The notes under the pieces are model-generated. The model was not told the DNA's origin. It ran no database searches and saw only the letters and a program-made list of their open reading frames with translations. From Cyanophora paradoxa (taxonomy: Eukaryota; Glaucocystophyceae; Cyanophorales; Cyanophoraceae), in assembly GCA_004431415.1 (NCBI GenBank), contig QPMI01000409.1, positions 310,001 to 374,000 of the forward strand: a DNA stretch of 64,000 nucleotides, in the 5' to 3' direction. Shown piece after piece: positions 31,592 through 43,196 of the stretch (positions are counted from its first letter, which is position 1; the number at the start of each line of letters is the position of its first letter). A program made the translations under genes and the position numbers.

Positions 31592-33916
31592 TCACTTCTT
31601 GGTGGGCGCGTTGCCATAGTCCATGTAGGTGACGACGCGGGGCGAGCGGGAGAGGTGGGACTCCTGCGCGGCGACCTGCGCCAGGGGCGACTTCTGCGAC
31701 TGGGACTTGCTGAGCGACGTCGCGATGATGCTCTTCGCCGCCGCGCCAAGCGAGCCGACCAGGGCTGCCTGCCCCAGCGAGCCCGCCAGCTGCGCCGGCT
31801 TCCAGCTCCCCACCAGGCCGCTGGGCACCGGCGCCTTGAGGGGCTCCGGCTCCTCGGGCGCGCCGTCCTCCCGAAGGTGCGGGGGCAGCGAGACCTGCTT
31901 GCACGAGATGAAGTCCGGGATCGCCGGCGCCTGCGCGGGCGTCAAGAGGGAGGGAGGGGCAGGGAGCAGCGGAGGAGAGGCGCACGCCCGGCCCGGTGAG
32001 CTCCCGGAGGTAGCGGGCCGCCTGCTGCACCGAGTTGCCCTTGACGGTGATCCTGAAGAAAGCGTCAACGCCTGCCAACAACCAACAGAGCACGCCGTTC
32101 ACCAGCCGAGCTCCTCCCGTCCGTCCGGGGGCCCGACGGCCTTGTGCCCGGGATCGACCTCGAGCTTGACCTCGAAGCAGCGCTTGTCCTTCTCCAGCGC
32201 CTTCAGCTTGTCGACGACCTCCTGCGTCATCTCCCCGTTCTTCGACGTGAGGAGGAAGCAGCCGGCCAGGTAGCACAGCGGCAGCTCCGGCTTGAAGGGC
32301 TGCACGCGCGGCTCAGAGATCTCTCGCAGGCGGGGACGGCGGGGGCGGCGCAGGACCTTGATGGGGATGCCGCAGACGGCCATGAAGGACTCTTCGATGA
32401 AGCACACGCCCCAGACGGCCCTGCGGCGCGGCGCGACGCGGCACGCGGTCAGAGGGCGGCGGAGGGGACGGAACGAGGCCGCGCGCACTTGATCCAATCG
32501 AAGTAGGGGTTTCCACACATGCGAGCGTTGACCTCGACGATCTGCAGTGCGCGGAGATCAGACCCGAAAAGGAAGAGGAAGGAAAGGACATGAATGGAAA
32601 GGACAGGAGAGGAAAGGAGAGGGGGCGATCGCTGGGCGGACGCCGACCTGGGGACCGGTGGACGTGTACTTCATCTCGACATGTACGGCGCCGATCTTGA
32701 GACCGATGGCGTCCACGCTGGCGCGAGCCGCGAGGTCCACAAGCTCCTCCTGCGCCCACCGCCGTCAGCCACGCGCCCTACGGGACACATTGCGCACGCG
32801 CAAGCGCGCGACAGCTCGCCTGCATCTTTGCCGGAAGGATGGAAGGAAGGATGGAAGCTGTGTTTAGGAAGTCGGGCTCGTTCGTCTCGAGGTTGTCGGT
32901 GATCGAGTGGAACACGACCTGCGCCGCAAGCTCGATTCGGCGCTACGTAAAGCTTATCGTTCTTCGCCGGCGGCACTCCGAACCTTGCCGTCGAAGAGGA
33001 GGAGGTCCACGTCAACCTCGGCGCCGTCGAGGTACTGCTCAAGGATGAACTCCACGCCCCAAGAGTAGATCGTATCGAAGTCAACGCTGAGGAGCTTCTT
33101 GACCGCATAGTAGGCCTGCGTGCGCGTGCGCTGTCGGCTGGTGCGCGCTGGCCCGCCCCGGGCTCGAGGTCGCTCGCACCTTCTTCGCCTCCTCCGCATT
33201 CGTCACTTTCGTTGCCCCTTGTGCCTCCGCGCCGAATACGGGCTTCAGGACCGCCGGGAAGGGGACCTGCGCGTTGCCGGCGGTTGGCGCAGAAAACGCA
33301 CGAAAGGGCATCTGCGCGCCCGACCTTTTTGACGGCCTCCTCGAGATCCACATCATTCTTAACCTTCATGTACGCGGGAACGCGCAAGCCAGCCTTCTCC
33401 ATAGCCTCGCGGGTCTTGTACTTGCTGCGGCAGGCCATGCACGCCTCCCACGGACTCCCTAGCTTCCCAAGACCAGCCGCAACCTGTGCACACAGCGGAG
33501 TATCGTTCTCCCTGCTCACCATGCTCAGTAAACGCGTATCGGAGGGCCGCGTCCCGCCGCACCAGAAGGTCACGACCCCGTCGATCGGCACGTTAAGCGC
33601 CTTGATGGCCTTGACCGCATTCTCAGCGGCGTTATCACGGTCGAGAGTCTGCTGGGCGTTAGGCAAGCGCGACCCCCCGCAAAGGGTCGCGGGTGCGCAC
33701 GTCGACCACGAGGTAGTGCTCGACAAGAGGCGCGGCCCAGCTGCCGGGCGGGTCCACGAGGACGATGTTGACGCCGAGCTCGATCGCCTTGTCGAAAATG
33801 ACCTTCTTGCCGATATAGCCGGCGCCGACGATGACGATGCGCTTGCCCTTGAGCTCTGTCCGCCGCTGCTGCGACATGGACAGGCCCGCCATGGCTTGGC
33901 TCAATGCACTTTTCAT
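31592..33916 (-). CDS. ATP-grasp ligase, carnosine-synthase-like
   Basis: Predicted carboxylate-amine/thiol ligase using ATP through an acyl-phosphate. Start at 33914-33916 ([11 protein letters not shown]). An N-terminal Rossmann-like pre-ATP-grasp lobe contains [19 protein letters not shown], then [11 protein letters not shown]. The ATP-grasp core shows [57 protein letters not shown] and, after splicing, the metal-binding [14 protein letters not shown]. This pattern matches CARNS1 and bacterial L-amino-acid ligases better than biotin carboxylase. An extra C-terminal region follows ([59 protein letters not shown]) ending APTKK-stop at 31592. Substrates cannot be read from sequence. Its start lies 82 bp from the oppositely directed ArfGAP start. 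Confidence 0.75.
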
Positions 33917-33998
33917 CGCTGATGCGGGAGACGAACTGGTAAAGAACTCGCCGCACCGCGCCCTTTGTGCTAAAGAACCGTACCCCCGTCCAGGCGCG
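33917..33998. promoter_or_regulatory. 82-bp bidirectional promoter interval
   Basis: The shortest of the divergent intergenic spacers in the window; both start codons face outward. No TATA box is evident. Confidence 0.45.
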
Positions 33999-35819
33999 AT
34001 GGCGGCTGCGTCAGAGGTGAAGGATAAGTACGAGGCGAAAGAGGCGAATGATGGTGCATCGAATCGTGTTCGCCGCGCCCCGAGCCCGGCTGACATAGCG
34101 AGCAGTCCTCTTCACAAAGATGCGGGCGAAGCCCGAGAACAAGGTCCGCGCTTGCTTGAACTGCCGCGATGTCAGCATTCTGACTGTTTGCGCTCGTTCC
34201 AGGCTTGGTGCGCCGCAGGCCCAGTTCTGACTTGCCCGGTTCTGTGCACCGCGTCTGACTACCTCGCTTGTTTCAGCTTCGATTGCAACAGCAAGAACCC
34301 CACGTGGGCGAGCGTGCCGTTCGGCGTCTTCATCTGCCTGGACTGCGCTTCCTCGCACCGCAACCTCGGAGTGCACATCTCGTTCTGCAGGTTCGGCGTT
34401 CGAGTCGTGCTGGCATCCCCACACCGCGGTCCACCCACATTCGCTACTGCAGGTCCACAGTTCTGGATTCTTGGACCGCGGAGCAGCTGCGGCTGATGGA
34501 GGCTGGCGGGAACCTGAAGGCGAGGAACTTCTACAAACAGCACGGGATGACCGAAGCCGATATGACCAAGCTCGACGAGAAGTACAACAGCCGTGTTGCC
34601 CAGCTCTACAAGGCCCATCTGAAGCAGGCGGCCACTGCCCTCGCTGCATCAGGAGCCAAGATGTAAGCAGCTCCTTCGTCCATTTCTCAAGAGAAACTGA
34701 GCGCTCTCCAGCGGCGAAGCTCTGAGCGCGGACCCTGAGCCCGCCCCTGGTGCTCTCGCGGTTCCTTTTTCTGCAAAGTAGAGCTCTGATAGCCCCTCTG
34801 TTCACAGTCCAAGAGCCTGCGGCTCCGGCGGCTCCTGGAATAATGCCTGGCGGCGCATCCCTATCAGCGGCACTCGGTGCGGGGTCAGCTGCATCGCAGG
34901 TTTCGTCTGCCTCGAAACTTGCTGCCAAGAAGAAGGGTGGCCTCGGTGCAAAGAAGGGTGAGCCGTAGATGAAATCTTCCGTTCCGTTCCGCACTTATTC
35001 TCCATTCTCCTCAAAGGTGGCGCATCTGTTGAAGAAATTGAAAAGATGATGGCCGCTCTCAACGATCAGACAGTGTCCGCATCCAGCATGGAGGATGCTC
35101 TCGAAAAGGCGCAGCAGCAGGCTAAGGAGCAGCAGGCCAGCTCGCAACAGTCATCTTCTCGTCTGGGCGACTGGGCGACATCCAACAGCGGCTGGTGAGG
35201 CCGACTCCCCCTGCGTCTTCGGCTTGTTTTCACCACAAAGATTTGTAGGGGTGCCTCGTCGTCAAGTGCACGACCGGGGTCACGGCCAAGCCCCTCTCCG
35301 CCGGCCGAAGAAGGTGCTGCGACATTGTTTGAGCATCTTGGAATTTTGTCTCAGTCTGTGGCAGTCTCTGCACAGAAGCGATTCAGCAATCAGAAATCTA
35401 TTTCTTCTGCCATGTTCTATGCCAACGAGGAGTCTGATGCTGACAAGTGAGACTAGTTGCTCAATCTTTCTTGGAACGTGTTCTGATGTTGTCCTGCAGA
35501 TTCGAGAAGCAGCAGCGGCTTTCTCGTTTTTCGGGGGCGGCATCCATCTCGAGTGCTGCTTACTACGATCGTGACGAGACACCAAGCGCCAGTGGTGCGT
35601 TCTCGTTTATGCTTTCCTTCAAGCCTGTGCATGCTTTCCTTCAAGCCTGTGCTGATGCATTTCTTGTAAGACATGTCTGCTTCGGACCTTGCACGGAAAC
35701 TTGCCGGTCAGGCCAAGGCTGATTTGAGCAACGTGACATCGGTGGTGAAGGAGCAGGGCAAGAAGCTTTCGAGCATGGCCGCCTCTTTCCTCTCTGACCT
35801 GCAGGAGCGCTATCGCTAA
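33999..35819 (+). CDS. ARF GTPase-activating protein, ArfGAP2/3 type
   Basis: Stimulates GTP hydrolysis on Arf1 at Golgi COPI coats. Start MAAASE (33999), a small exon MRAKPENK (34120-34143), then the ArfGAP zinc finger [20 protein letters not shown] with [18 protein letters not shown]. The arginine finger lies in HRNLGVH. The next exon continues [20 protein letters not shown] and [20 protein letters not shown]. Later exons give [37 protein letters not shown] and a C-terminal [19 protein letters not shown]-stop at 35819, typical of the Glo3/ArfGAP2-3 coatomer-binding tail. The junction before FDC could not be phased cleanly, so the first zinc cysteine is not certain. Confidence 0.85.
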
Positions 35820-35840
35820 TTCTATGCATTTGATCGCGAC

Positions 35841-35957
35841 TAACTAACTAGCAGCACATCTGTAGTCTACACCGGGCTGCAATCTAACTAGCAGCACATC
35901 TGTAGTCTACTAAGCTGTTCGCTAGCTGTCTAACTAGCAGCACATCTGTAGTCTACG
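35841..35957 (+). repeat. three ~45-bp repeats after the ArfGAP stop
   Basis: CTAACTAGCAGCACATCTGT followed by AGTCTAC occurs at about 35846, 35886 and 35931, within or just beyond the 3' UTR. Confidence 0.9.
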
Positions 35958-36140
35958 CCGGGCTGCAATGAGTAGGCTACTCTCAACTCGAGTTTGCCTT
36001 GTTGGTTGAATGGCCGCTGCCGCAGTGCCTTCGACGTCTCACGCCGAACCAGTGAGGCTCATCCATTCCGCCACTGGACCAGATCTGGTCCAATCTAGAT
36101 TTAGAAGTGACTGAGTAGAAGGAGCACTGCAATTAACCCG

Positions 36141-36297
36141 CATTTGGACACGTACTCAAAACGCAGGTCCGGGCTACAAGTGTGGGAATGTACACTGCGG
36201 CCGCCGCGGCCGCTGGCCCAGCCCACCAGCGAACTGGCCGGCCGGGCCCTGCGTGGCCCCCTAAGGAGAGTAATGCGCCTCCCCGCGGACACTCTGG
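36141..36297 (+). repeat. dispersed repeat, copy A
   Basis: Begins TTGGACACGTACTCAAAACG and ends CCCCGCGGACACTCTGG. Recurs at 39469-39632 with a six-base difference, and its first 32 bp recur inverted at 45375-45406. The rest of the 35958-36874 gap holds no gene; GTCCAACCCCTGATCGTAAT at 36613-36632 recurs inverted near 37525-37544. Confidence 0.9.
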
Positions 36298-36874
36298 CTA
36301 GCTAAATAGCTACATGTGCCAGCATGCGCGGCGTGGTGCTGCATCGCGTCTTGTGGCGGCGGGGGGTCGTCTAGGGGCGGTGGCGGGAGCCCCTACAGGC
36401 CCATGGAGGGGGCCCGACATGAGGTCAGCCTGCGGTGGGCGCGAAGAGGGGTCAGATCGTAATCCAAAATCAAAACAAACGGGGGCGCACTCGATCGACG
36501 AGCCTCCCGCCAACTTGGCAAAGGCGAGCGCCTGTGCACCGAATTTGAAGGCATCAGAGGACCATCACGGAGTGGGCGCCCGGGGGCAGCGCGCCGCGAA
36601 CCCTTTTTCGTCCAACCCCTGATCGTAATCGCACCCTAGGAGTCGACACCAGCCACGCAATTAACCCGGCTAGTCAAAACTGGCCCTCGTATGCATATTC
36701 AAGTCCATCCTCCAATCAAAGTCCAAGTCTGTCCGACCCCCGTCCAACCCTCGAACCGAAATCCAACAGATTTATAGTAAGATATATTAGAACATCTCAT
36801 GTCATGATCATGGTTTGAGCATGACAGGCTACCCGTTGGAGGCAGCCTTGCTCAGCGATCGGGGTGCATGATTG

Positions 36875-37900
36875 TCAGTAATGTTTCTGCATAACTCCTG
36901 AAGCCGCAGCGTGTTGTAGCTCCTCTAAAGCTACTGATCTCATGCTGTGCAATTGCAAGTTGCATCAGACAATGAAAACAGGAAGCACCCACCATGCGCA
37001 GGCGAACCTTGGCGACAGTGTGGATAGGAACATTGCCATTGAATCAAAGAGCGCCTTTTCCTCCCACTGCAGGCTGTCCCTGAAGGGCAGCTGCGAACTC
37101 TCTGCGCTGTCTTGAGGCTCTTCCTGAAGTGCTTCCAAATGGTGTGGCCTCTGCTGCTCTGGTGCTGATCGCCTGCCAGGTGGTGGCATTGACGAGCCGG
37201 GCTTCCACAACTGTTCGTAAGCCGTGATGGCATCTTTTCTGGAGGCCTGCAATTGAGCAGAATGCGTGAAGGGATCTGGCTGCGAGGCAGATCTCCTTAA
37301 CGACGTGGGTTCTGTGGACGGAGGCCGCTTTCCAATTGATTCTTCGTACATGACTTGCGTCCTTGGCTGCAGAAGGTGAGGGTTAGGGTTAGGGTTAGGG
37401 TTAGGGTTAGGGTTAGGGTTAGGGTTACGGACAGTGCTGCAATCGATGCGAGGTTGAGCGTTCTTCTTGAGCTCGGTGAGGATCTTGTAGTGCGGAGCCT
37501 GATTACGATCGTAACTAGGGTGCGATTACGATCAGGGGTTGGACGAAAAATGCGAGCCTGAACAACTTTTTTTTTGCTGCCTGCGGCAGCTATCTCCTGA
37601 AGTCCAGCTGTAGAGCAGTTCAGCCGGATTTTTCAATCAGCCGCAGCACACGGCGGCGGACCTTCAAGCAGTTTCGTCTCGGGGGGCATGGCCGCTCGCA
37701 ACAGTGTCTCGGCCGAGTACGCCACCGCAAAATCTTGAGCATTCCGAGGCTGGGACAATGGCGATCCCAAGCTCTTCAGGAGGGCATGACGATGGAAGTT
37801 GGGATACTGAAAACCGGCAGAGCTGTTAACAAATTGCTGGTACTCGGGAAGGTTCTTGAAAACCTGGGCAATGGTGTCAGCGGCGCTTATATTTCGCAAA
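36875..37900 (-). CDS. unrecognised protein, multi-exon
   Basis: Minus-strand exon 37868-37742 reads VFKNLPEYQQFVNSSAGFQY and PNFHRHALLKSLGSPLSQP between AG and GTGGCG. A probable middle exon near 37500-37430 reads APHYKILTELKKNAQPRI. Exon 37366-36994 reads MYEESIGKRPPSTEPTSLRR through LQWEEKALFDSMAMFLS. After a 50-bp intron, 36943-36875 reads MRSVALEELQHAAASGVMQK and stops. The last two exons join in phase through a split Cys codon. A telomeric (CCCTAA)n tract sits just upstream of the 37366 acceptor. The 3' half is duplicated, inverted and decayed at 39632-40062, showing that the sequence is mobile or duplicating locally. No family recognised. Confidence 0.5.
37381..37428 (+). repeat. interstitial telomeric repeat (GGTTAG)7
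   Basis: Seven perfect GGTTAG units followed by GGTTAC. In transcription orientation of the surrounding gene it is (CTAACC)n, 13 bases before a splice acceptor. Confidence 0.97.
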
Positions 37901-38298
37901 CTTGCGCTAGCGAAGCTTGCTCACTTGTTGCACGTATCGCACATGCGAGACCGGCGGCGAGCTGTCTGTGCGAGCCTTGGGCATGACTGAGCTAGTTGCC
38001 CCCGAAGAGAGCAGCTCTGAGTGGTCCCCAAGCCTATGATCGCTGAGGAGGCTTAGCTAAGCGCTAAATGCGGCGCGTCCGTGTCGGCAGCTCTTGTGAA
38101 GAATACAGTTGAGCCCGAGCTAGCAAAGCGCTGGGTTCTCGTCTACAGGGTCCAGGGCACTGTACCACCTCTCAATTGCATCCAGAGGTGGGCTCTAAAG
38201 GCTGGCAAGCGCGGTTGCGAAGAAAAGGTTGATATGGGTACAGCGTTATCGAGGGGGTAATAGGTCATTCTAGGGTTCGCCGCAAATTTGCACGGAGA

Positions 38299-39211
38299 AT
38301 GTTGCGCCGTCTTGGTGTTACCCTCCTCCGGGAGGCCCCGCGCGCTTCGGCCAAGCCCCTCGCGGCGGCACCCCTCCGTGCTCGCTTCGCGGTGCTCGCC
38401 CCGACCGCCGTTCGCCGTGGTGCGTCGAACGTCATGTTCTGAACCCGTTTATTTGATGGTATAGATAGATTCTAGAGGGCTTTTAGCCGGACCATCGATG
38501 CGGGCCGCATTGAGTCACGTATTGCGTGGCTGGTGTCGACTCCTGGGCGTAGAGACGCCCTCGCCGCCGCGGCCGAAGCGTCGAAAACGACCCGTGAAGA
38601 CATTGTCGTTTGCGGCTAATGATCTTTTCCGCTCAGCGGCCGAGAAGGACGAGCTCCCCGACCCGCTCGCGCACGTCACCGGTCTGGAGCGCGAGGAGGC
38701 CCTTGCCGAGCTCGTGAAGGTCTGTTGCTTATCGAAGGCAGGGTCAATGTGCCCGTTGGGTCGGCTAATTGCTTCTGACCGTACAGGACCCTCGCTTCGA
38801 GGACATCTTCGAGCCCATCTACGACGACCGCATGGGCACCGAGGCCGATCCGATCGTCGTCCGTAGCACCTTGGACTCGCGCATCGTTGGCTGCACTGGT
38901 GCGCTTTAGTGTCATGAGCGAGCCGCGGCTGCATGGCGTCACGCACTCGGCCCCTTGCGCACCTACTAAGGCCGCGACAAAGCGCTTGAACTTGACCGCG
39001 GGACTTACTCCGCACCCCTTCGGCCAGGCGGCGCCGGCGACGATGCCCACGATGTCATGTGGATTAACATCAACACCGGCGAGAAGGCTTCCTGCATCCT
39101 CTGCTCGCAGTGGTTCGCTGTTAAGCACCTCGACCTGGTAAATACTTCCTTGCGTCCTGTTTCTTTTCGAATTGTTTTTAACGACCCGCGCAGCCGAAGC
39201 TTAAGCACTAG
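38299..39211 (+). CDS. COX5B: cytochrome c oxidase subunit 5b, mitochondrial
   Basis: Nuclear-encoded zinc-binding subunit of respiratory complex IV. Five phase-consistent exons: 38299-38419, 38637-38719, 38787-38898, 38971-39137 and 39194-39211. Exon 1 is an Arg/Ala/Leu-rich, acid-free mitochondrial presequence (MLRRLGVTLLREAPRASAK). The mature part has HVTGLEREEALAELVKDPRF, the family block IVVRSTLDSRIVGCTG, then DVMWININTGEKASCILCSQ with WF. The Cys of IVGC and the CxxC supply zinc ligands. It ends KHLDLPKLKH-stop. The Asp-Ser-Arg-Ile-Val-Gly-Cys and W-x-x-x-x-G-x2-x2-C-x2-C patterns are specific. The segment between IVGC and DVMW is longer than in animals (about 25 residues). Confidence 0.9.
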
Positions 39212-39468
39212 GGAACGATTCTCACCGCATTTCCTCTTGCGCATAACACTTTCTCTGCTGCACGTGTAATCTTACCATTCTGAATGGTTTTTCCTGTACA
39301 AACTCAGTAAAACTCATATACTGCTACCTGGGCAATTACGAAGCTAAGAAGAGAAATTTGAAAATTATTAATTTCAAGAGACCGCACCCCATTCGCTAGG
39401 AGATAGTTCCGGAAATATTATCGCTCGCTGGTGACACCATCGTCCAGATTTTTGTCGGCTTGGGGTCG

Positions 39469-39632
39469 CATTTGGACACGTACTCAAAACGCAGGTCCGG
39501 GCTACAAGTGTGGGAATGTACCGTAGTACACTGCGGCCGCCGCGGCCGCGGGCCCAGCTCACCAGCGAACTGGCCGGCCGGGCCCTGCGTGGCCCCCTAA
39601 GGAGAGTAATGCGCCTCCCCGCGGACACTCTG
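39469..39632 (+). repeat. dispersed repeat, copy B
   Basis: Second copy of the 36141-36297 repeat, same orientation, joined directly to the inverted pseudogene that follows. The 39212-39468 stretch before it is AT-rich and empty. Confidence 0.9.
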
Positions 39633-40062
39633 GACACTCTGCAGTGGGAGGAAAAGGCGCTCTTTGACTCAGTGATTCAATGGCATGCAATGTTCCTATA
39701 TATAGCTATATATAGCAATGTTCCACATGTACATGTACACTGTCGTTAAGCTTATATAATTATAAATTGAGGTTCGCCTGCACATGGTGATACGTATACT
39801 AGTACTAGGCTACGATGGCCATGGGTGTTTCGAATTCCTGTTTTCATTGTCCGCCTGTTGCCTGATAATGCAACTTTAACTAGTAACTTGCAATATTTTT
39901 TAATTGCGCATGCACAGCATGAGATCAGTATACGTAGCAGCAGCTTTAGAAGAGCTACGTATATACAACACGCTGCGGCTTCAGGAGTTACTAAGCTATG
40001 CAGCCTGGCAGAGACATTACTGGCGATCATGCACCCCGATTGCGAGCAAGGCTGCCTCCAAT
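39633..40062 (+). pseudogene. decayed inverted copy of the 3' end of the 36875-37900 gene
   Basis: Colinear with the reverse complement of 36839-37074: shares GCAGTGGGAGGAAAAGGCGC, TTCCTGTTTTCATTGTC, GCACAGCATGAGATCAGTA, ACACGCTGCGGCTTCAGGAG and GAGCAAGGCTGCCTCC. It is almost twice as long because AT-rich stretches (for example TATATATAGCTATATATAG) interrupt it and break the frame. Confidence 0.85.
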
Positions 40063-40141
40063 CAAATCTTTTCGAATCAAAGTGCAACTACAACGTCTTC
40101 AAATCCTGCAGGCCTTCTGCTCTTCTGCAAACAAGTTGAAC
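40063..40141. other. short spacer
   Basis: Separates the pseudogene from the WDR75 stop. It repeats the AACTCATATACTGCTA / CTGGGCAATTA-GAAGCTAA words seen at 39310-39345. Confidence 0.4.
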
Positions 40142-43100
40142 TCATATACTGCTAACTGACCTGGGCAATAAAGAAGCTAAAAAGAGATCACACAGGTGCG
40201 AGGGTCCAGGCAGCGCATGGGATGGGGAATCTAGGAGCTGGAGTGCCAGCGACTCTGGCACTTGATGCTGTGGGATGGTCGTGGCTGAAATGGCCTTGGC
40301 TCTTGCGATGACCATAGAAGGGAAGAGCGAAGTCACGCCAGACTTCGACTGGGCTGGTCCAGTATTTGCCAGGGAGTCCTTCGCAGCCGCCTTGTAACCG
40401 AGACTGATGAGCTCATGGTCATCTGTTGCGAGGATGATGAAATCATTGTTCAAGAGTGCTCCGCCAATGACCCGCCCTGTGTTCTTTGTTGGCACAGCTG
40501 CCTCCGGTACAGGAGAGGATGTGCTAAAGCACGCCACAACACTCGAGTCGCCTGGCAGAAATCAGCAAAACAGCGAAATGGATGAGCAGCATTTTTGATG
40601 AGTAGACACGAGACTTACCATTCTCCAGGGAAAGCACAAGCTTGTTGGACTGCGTGTTGCACATCAGGATGGCCTCAGGAACACGAACGCTCCACAGCAA
40701 AGTACAGCTCCGTGCATCGAAGAGGTACATAGTTGAAGATGTCAGCACTGCAGCCGATGCTGTCGTACCGACAAACGAGACTTGACTGCAAAGCCTAAAA
40801 TCAGAATGAAGCAAACGAAGCCTACGAGTGGTTGGAAATCACCGAATGGGCTCATCAAGAATGGCCACAACTTTGAGCATGCAGTTCGAGTGGGGATCCC
40901 ACAGCACAAGTGCCTGCTTGCTTCGTTATTGGAAGGAGCACCTGGGAAGGATGGTATGCACCTTCTCGCAGCCAAGGAGGAGCAGGGAGCTATCAGCAGA
41001 GAAAGAAGCATCCAGAACAAGAGCATCCTGAAAGTAGCCAACAGACTCACAAATCCACGCGGACTCTCCTGCAAACAGAGTCAGGAAGGATGCATAGCAT
41101 TCCAAAACCATTCCAAAACCGCATGGCAGACCCTGTTTGGAGCTCCTTGACCAGAACTTAATGTGCTTCGTCGAGCTTGCTGACATCAGCTGCTCTCCAT
41201 TTGGCGAGAATGCCAGACTTGTAATATCCTCTCCAACAGCTAGAGGGGTCTGAGCTTTGAGCGAATATCTGTTTCGAAGATTAGACGGGGTAAACTCTGC
41301 GCAACCGCAGGTCGCACGTTGAAGACTCCAGATGGTGCTCCCACAGCTTCAGTGATGCCTGAATCACACCACCGCATCCTGGCAACCTGCTTTCGGCCTG
41401 AATAGCATGGGTCAGGAAAACAATGAGAATTGCAAGGGACTGCAATTAGCATAGCAGACCACAGCAATCCATTTCCCATCGTGGCTAACGTCCACGCGAC
41501 TGACAGGCTGTACGGAGGCGGTTGCCCCTCTCCTCTTGCCTATGCTCGCTACCCCAGAAGGCTTAAGAATAGGATGGCAGCTGCGAAGACGCAGTTTAAC
41601 AATAGCCAGGAGAAGAAAGGGGGCAGCAGAACACACCTGTGTGTGCTCATGTCGTGGACAACCATGTTCCCTGACGGGTGTGGTATGTACACGGATTGAT
41701 TTCGACACACCAACGATGTGAAGCAACCCTGCATGCTCGGGTCTGAAAAACAATGTCAGCGGCAACCTACGCGGACCCTGCACGACACTCACCAAGGAAC
41801 AATCCCCGAACTGCAGCCTGGAGAGACGAGGTCACTGTGTCCAGGATGTAGACATCATTCTCAGATGTTGCTACAGCAAAGAGCTTCGAATCCTGGCTCG
41901 TTGACAGACTTGTGATGATTTGGCCGAGGCGGGGGAAGAAATGGCGTGATCTAGACTCGACATTCCACACAACCACGACTCCCTTAAATGCACTGGTCAT
42001 GGCAGAAAAAATAGGTCAGCGAAGAGCGACAGAAGTGCACCTCTTGCCCTCCAGAGAGAAGGTCCCGCCCATCCGGGGTGAAGACCAGAGCACCAATAGC
42101 ATTCGCGTGCCAGTGGAACTTGCTCTGGACACTGGCCTGATCTTCGCTGCCTCCGACACCGGACAGAGTTATTTGGCCCCTCTTGTCCGCAACGGCAAGT
42201 TGCGCTGTACTCGGATGCATCGCTATCGCACTGACAGGCTGATGGGCTGATATGCTGTACACACATGTGTGTCAGAGATTTGTCTGAGATGCGGAGACTG
42301 ATCCAACGCACCTTTTCGAGGTCCGGGTTGCCAGATCAAAGACTTCAATCGACTTGCCATATGCAGCGGCTAGCTTCTGCTGATTGCAACCCAAGGAGAG
42401 GAGGGGCAGGCGTCCCGGGGGACCCCTGATGCGGAAGGGGAACGACAGTGGCTTCCGGTTGCTGCCTTTCAGGTACACATAGAGCAGCTGCAACACGAAA
42501 TCAGCATCCGAGATATTTCGGAACCGCAACAGGCATATCGCATCACACCTTCCACAGTGCACCCTTCCTCTGAGCTGCATGGATGGGATCAGGAAAACAG
42601 ACGTTGGCTGAGCGTGCGCTTTGCGGACGAACCGCCAGGCTTTTCATCATCCTTTTCGGACTGGCTGCAGAGCACGAAGGCCTTGCGCCCACCTTCTGGA
42701 TCCACCGATAGCCAGTGCAGCGGGGGTCCGACGGGGATCGTCTGAGCGATCGTGAGCGCGGGCAATCGCAACTGCGCCGTCGATCGAAGCTACGAAGTAC
42801 CTTGACGATTGCGCCGGATGTGTAGTCCCAGAGCGCTATGCAGCCGGCCGTGCTGGAGGCATACACCTGGGCAGGGTGAGCGCGGAGCGGCACCGATCAC
42901 AGCTACCTACACGCACTTGCGTGTTGACAAGGGGGTGCAGGGCGAGGCACGTAATCCGTCCCGTGTGCGCCACCTCCCACTCGAGCGTGCGGACAGTCTC
43001 GCCCGTGCTAGCTGAGAGGACTCGCACGTTGCGGGAACCCCATACTAGCAGAAGGCTGCAGCGGAGAGCTTGCGTCAGCGACGCGGGCACCGCGCACGGG

Positions 43101-43196
43101 CGCCAGCGCGGACCTCGAGTCGTGCGAGAAGATGGAGCCCGCGGTGCGGCCGCCGTATGAGTTAATCACCTCCAGGCGCTTGGAATTCGCGTCCAT
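40142..43196 (-). CDS. WDR75: WDR75 / Utp17 (Nan1) WD-repeat protein
   Basis: Component of the UTPA/t-UTP subcomplex of the small-subunit processome, acting in the nucleolus in pre-18S rRNA transcription and processing. Start at 43196 (MDANSKRLEVINSYGGR). WD blades follow: LLLVWGSRNVRVLSASTGET, GRITCLALHPLVNTQ spliced to VYASSTAGCIALWDYTSGAI, then QQKLAAAYGKSIEVFDLATR. The family-specific pair is WHANAIGALVFTPDGRDLLS with GGQE, then VVVWNVESRSRHFFPRLGQI. The C-terminus LLDSPSHALPGPSHLCDLFL matches the WDR75 end (L-L-x-T/S-P-x-H-x-LP). Many short exons, single stop at 40142. Divergent from POLD3, sharing a 213-bp upstream interval. Confidence 0.85.

Noticed and set aside
37381-37428. Chromosome end
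   Set aside because: Only seven units, flanked on both sides by gene sequence, so interstitial.
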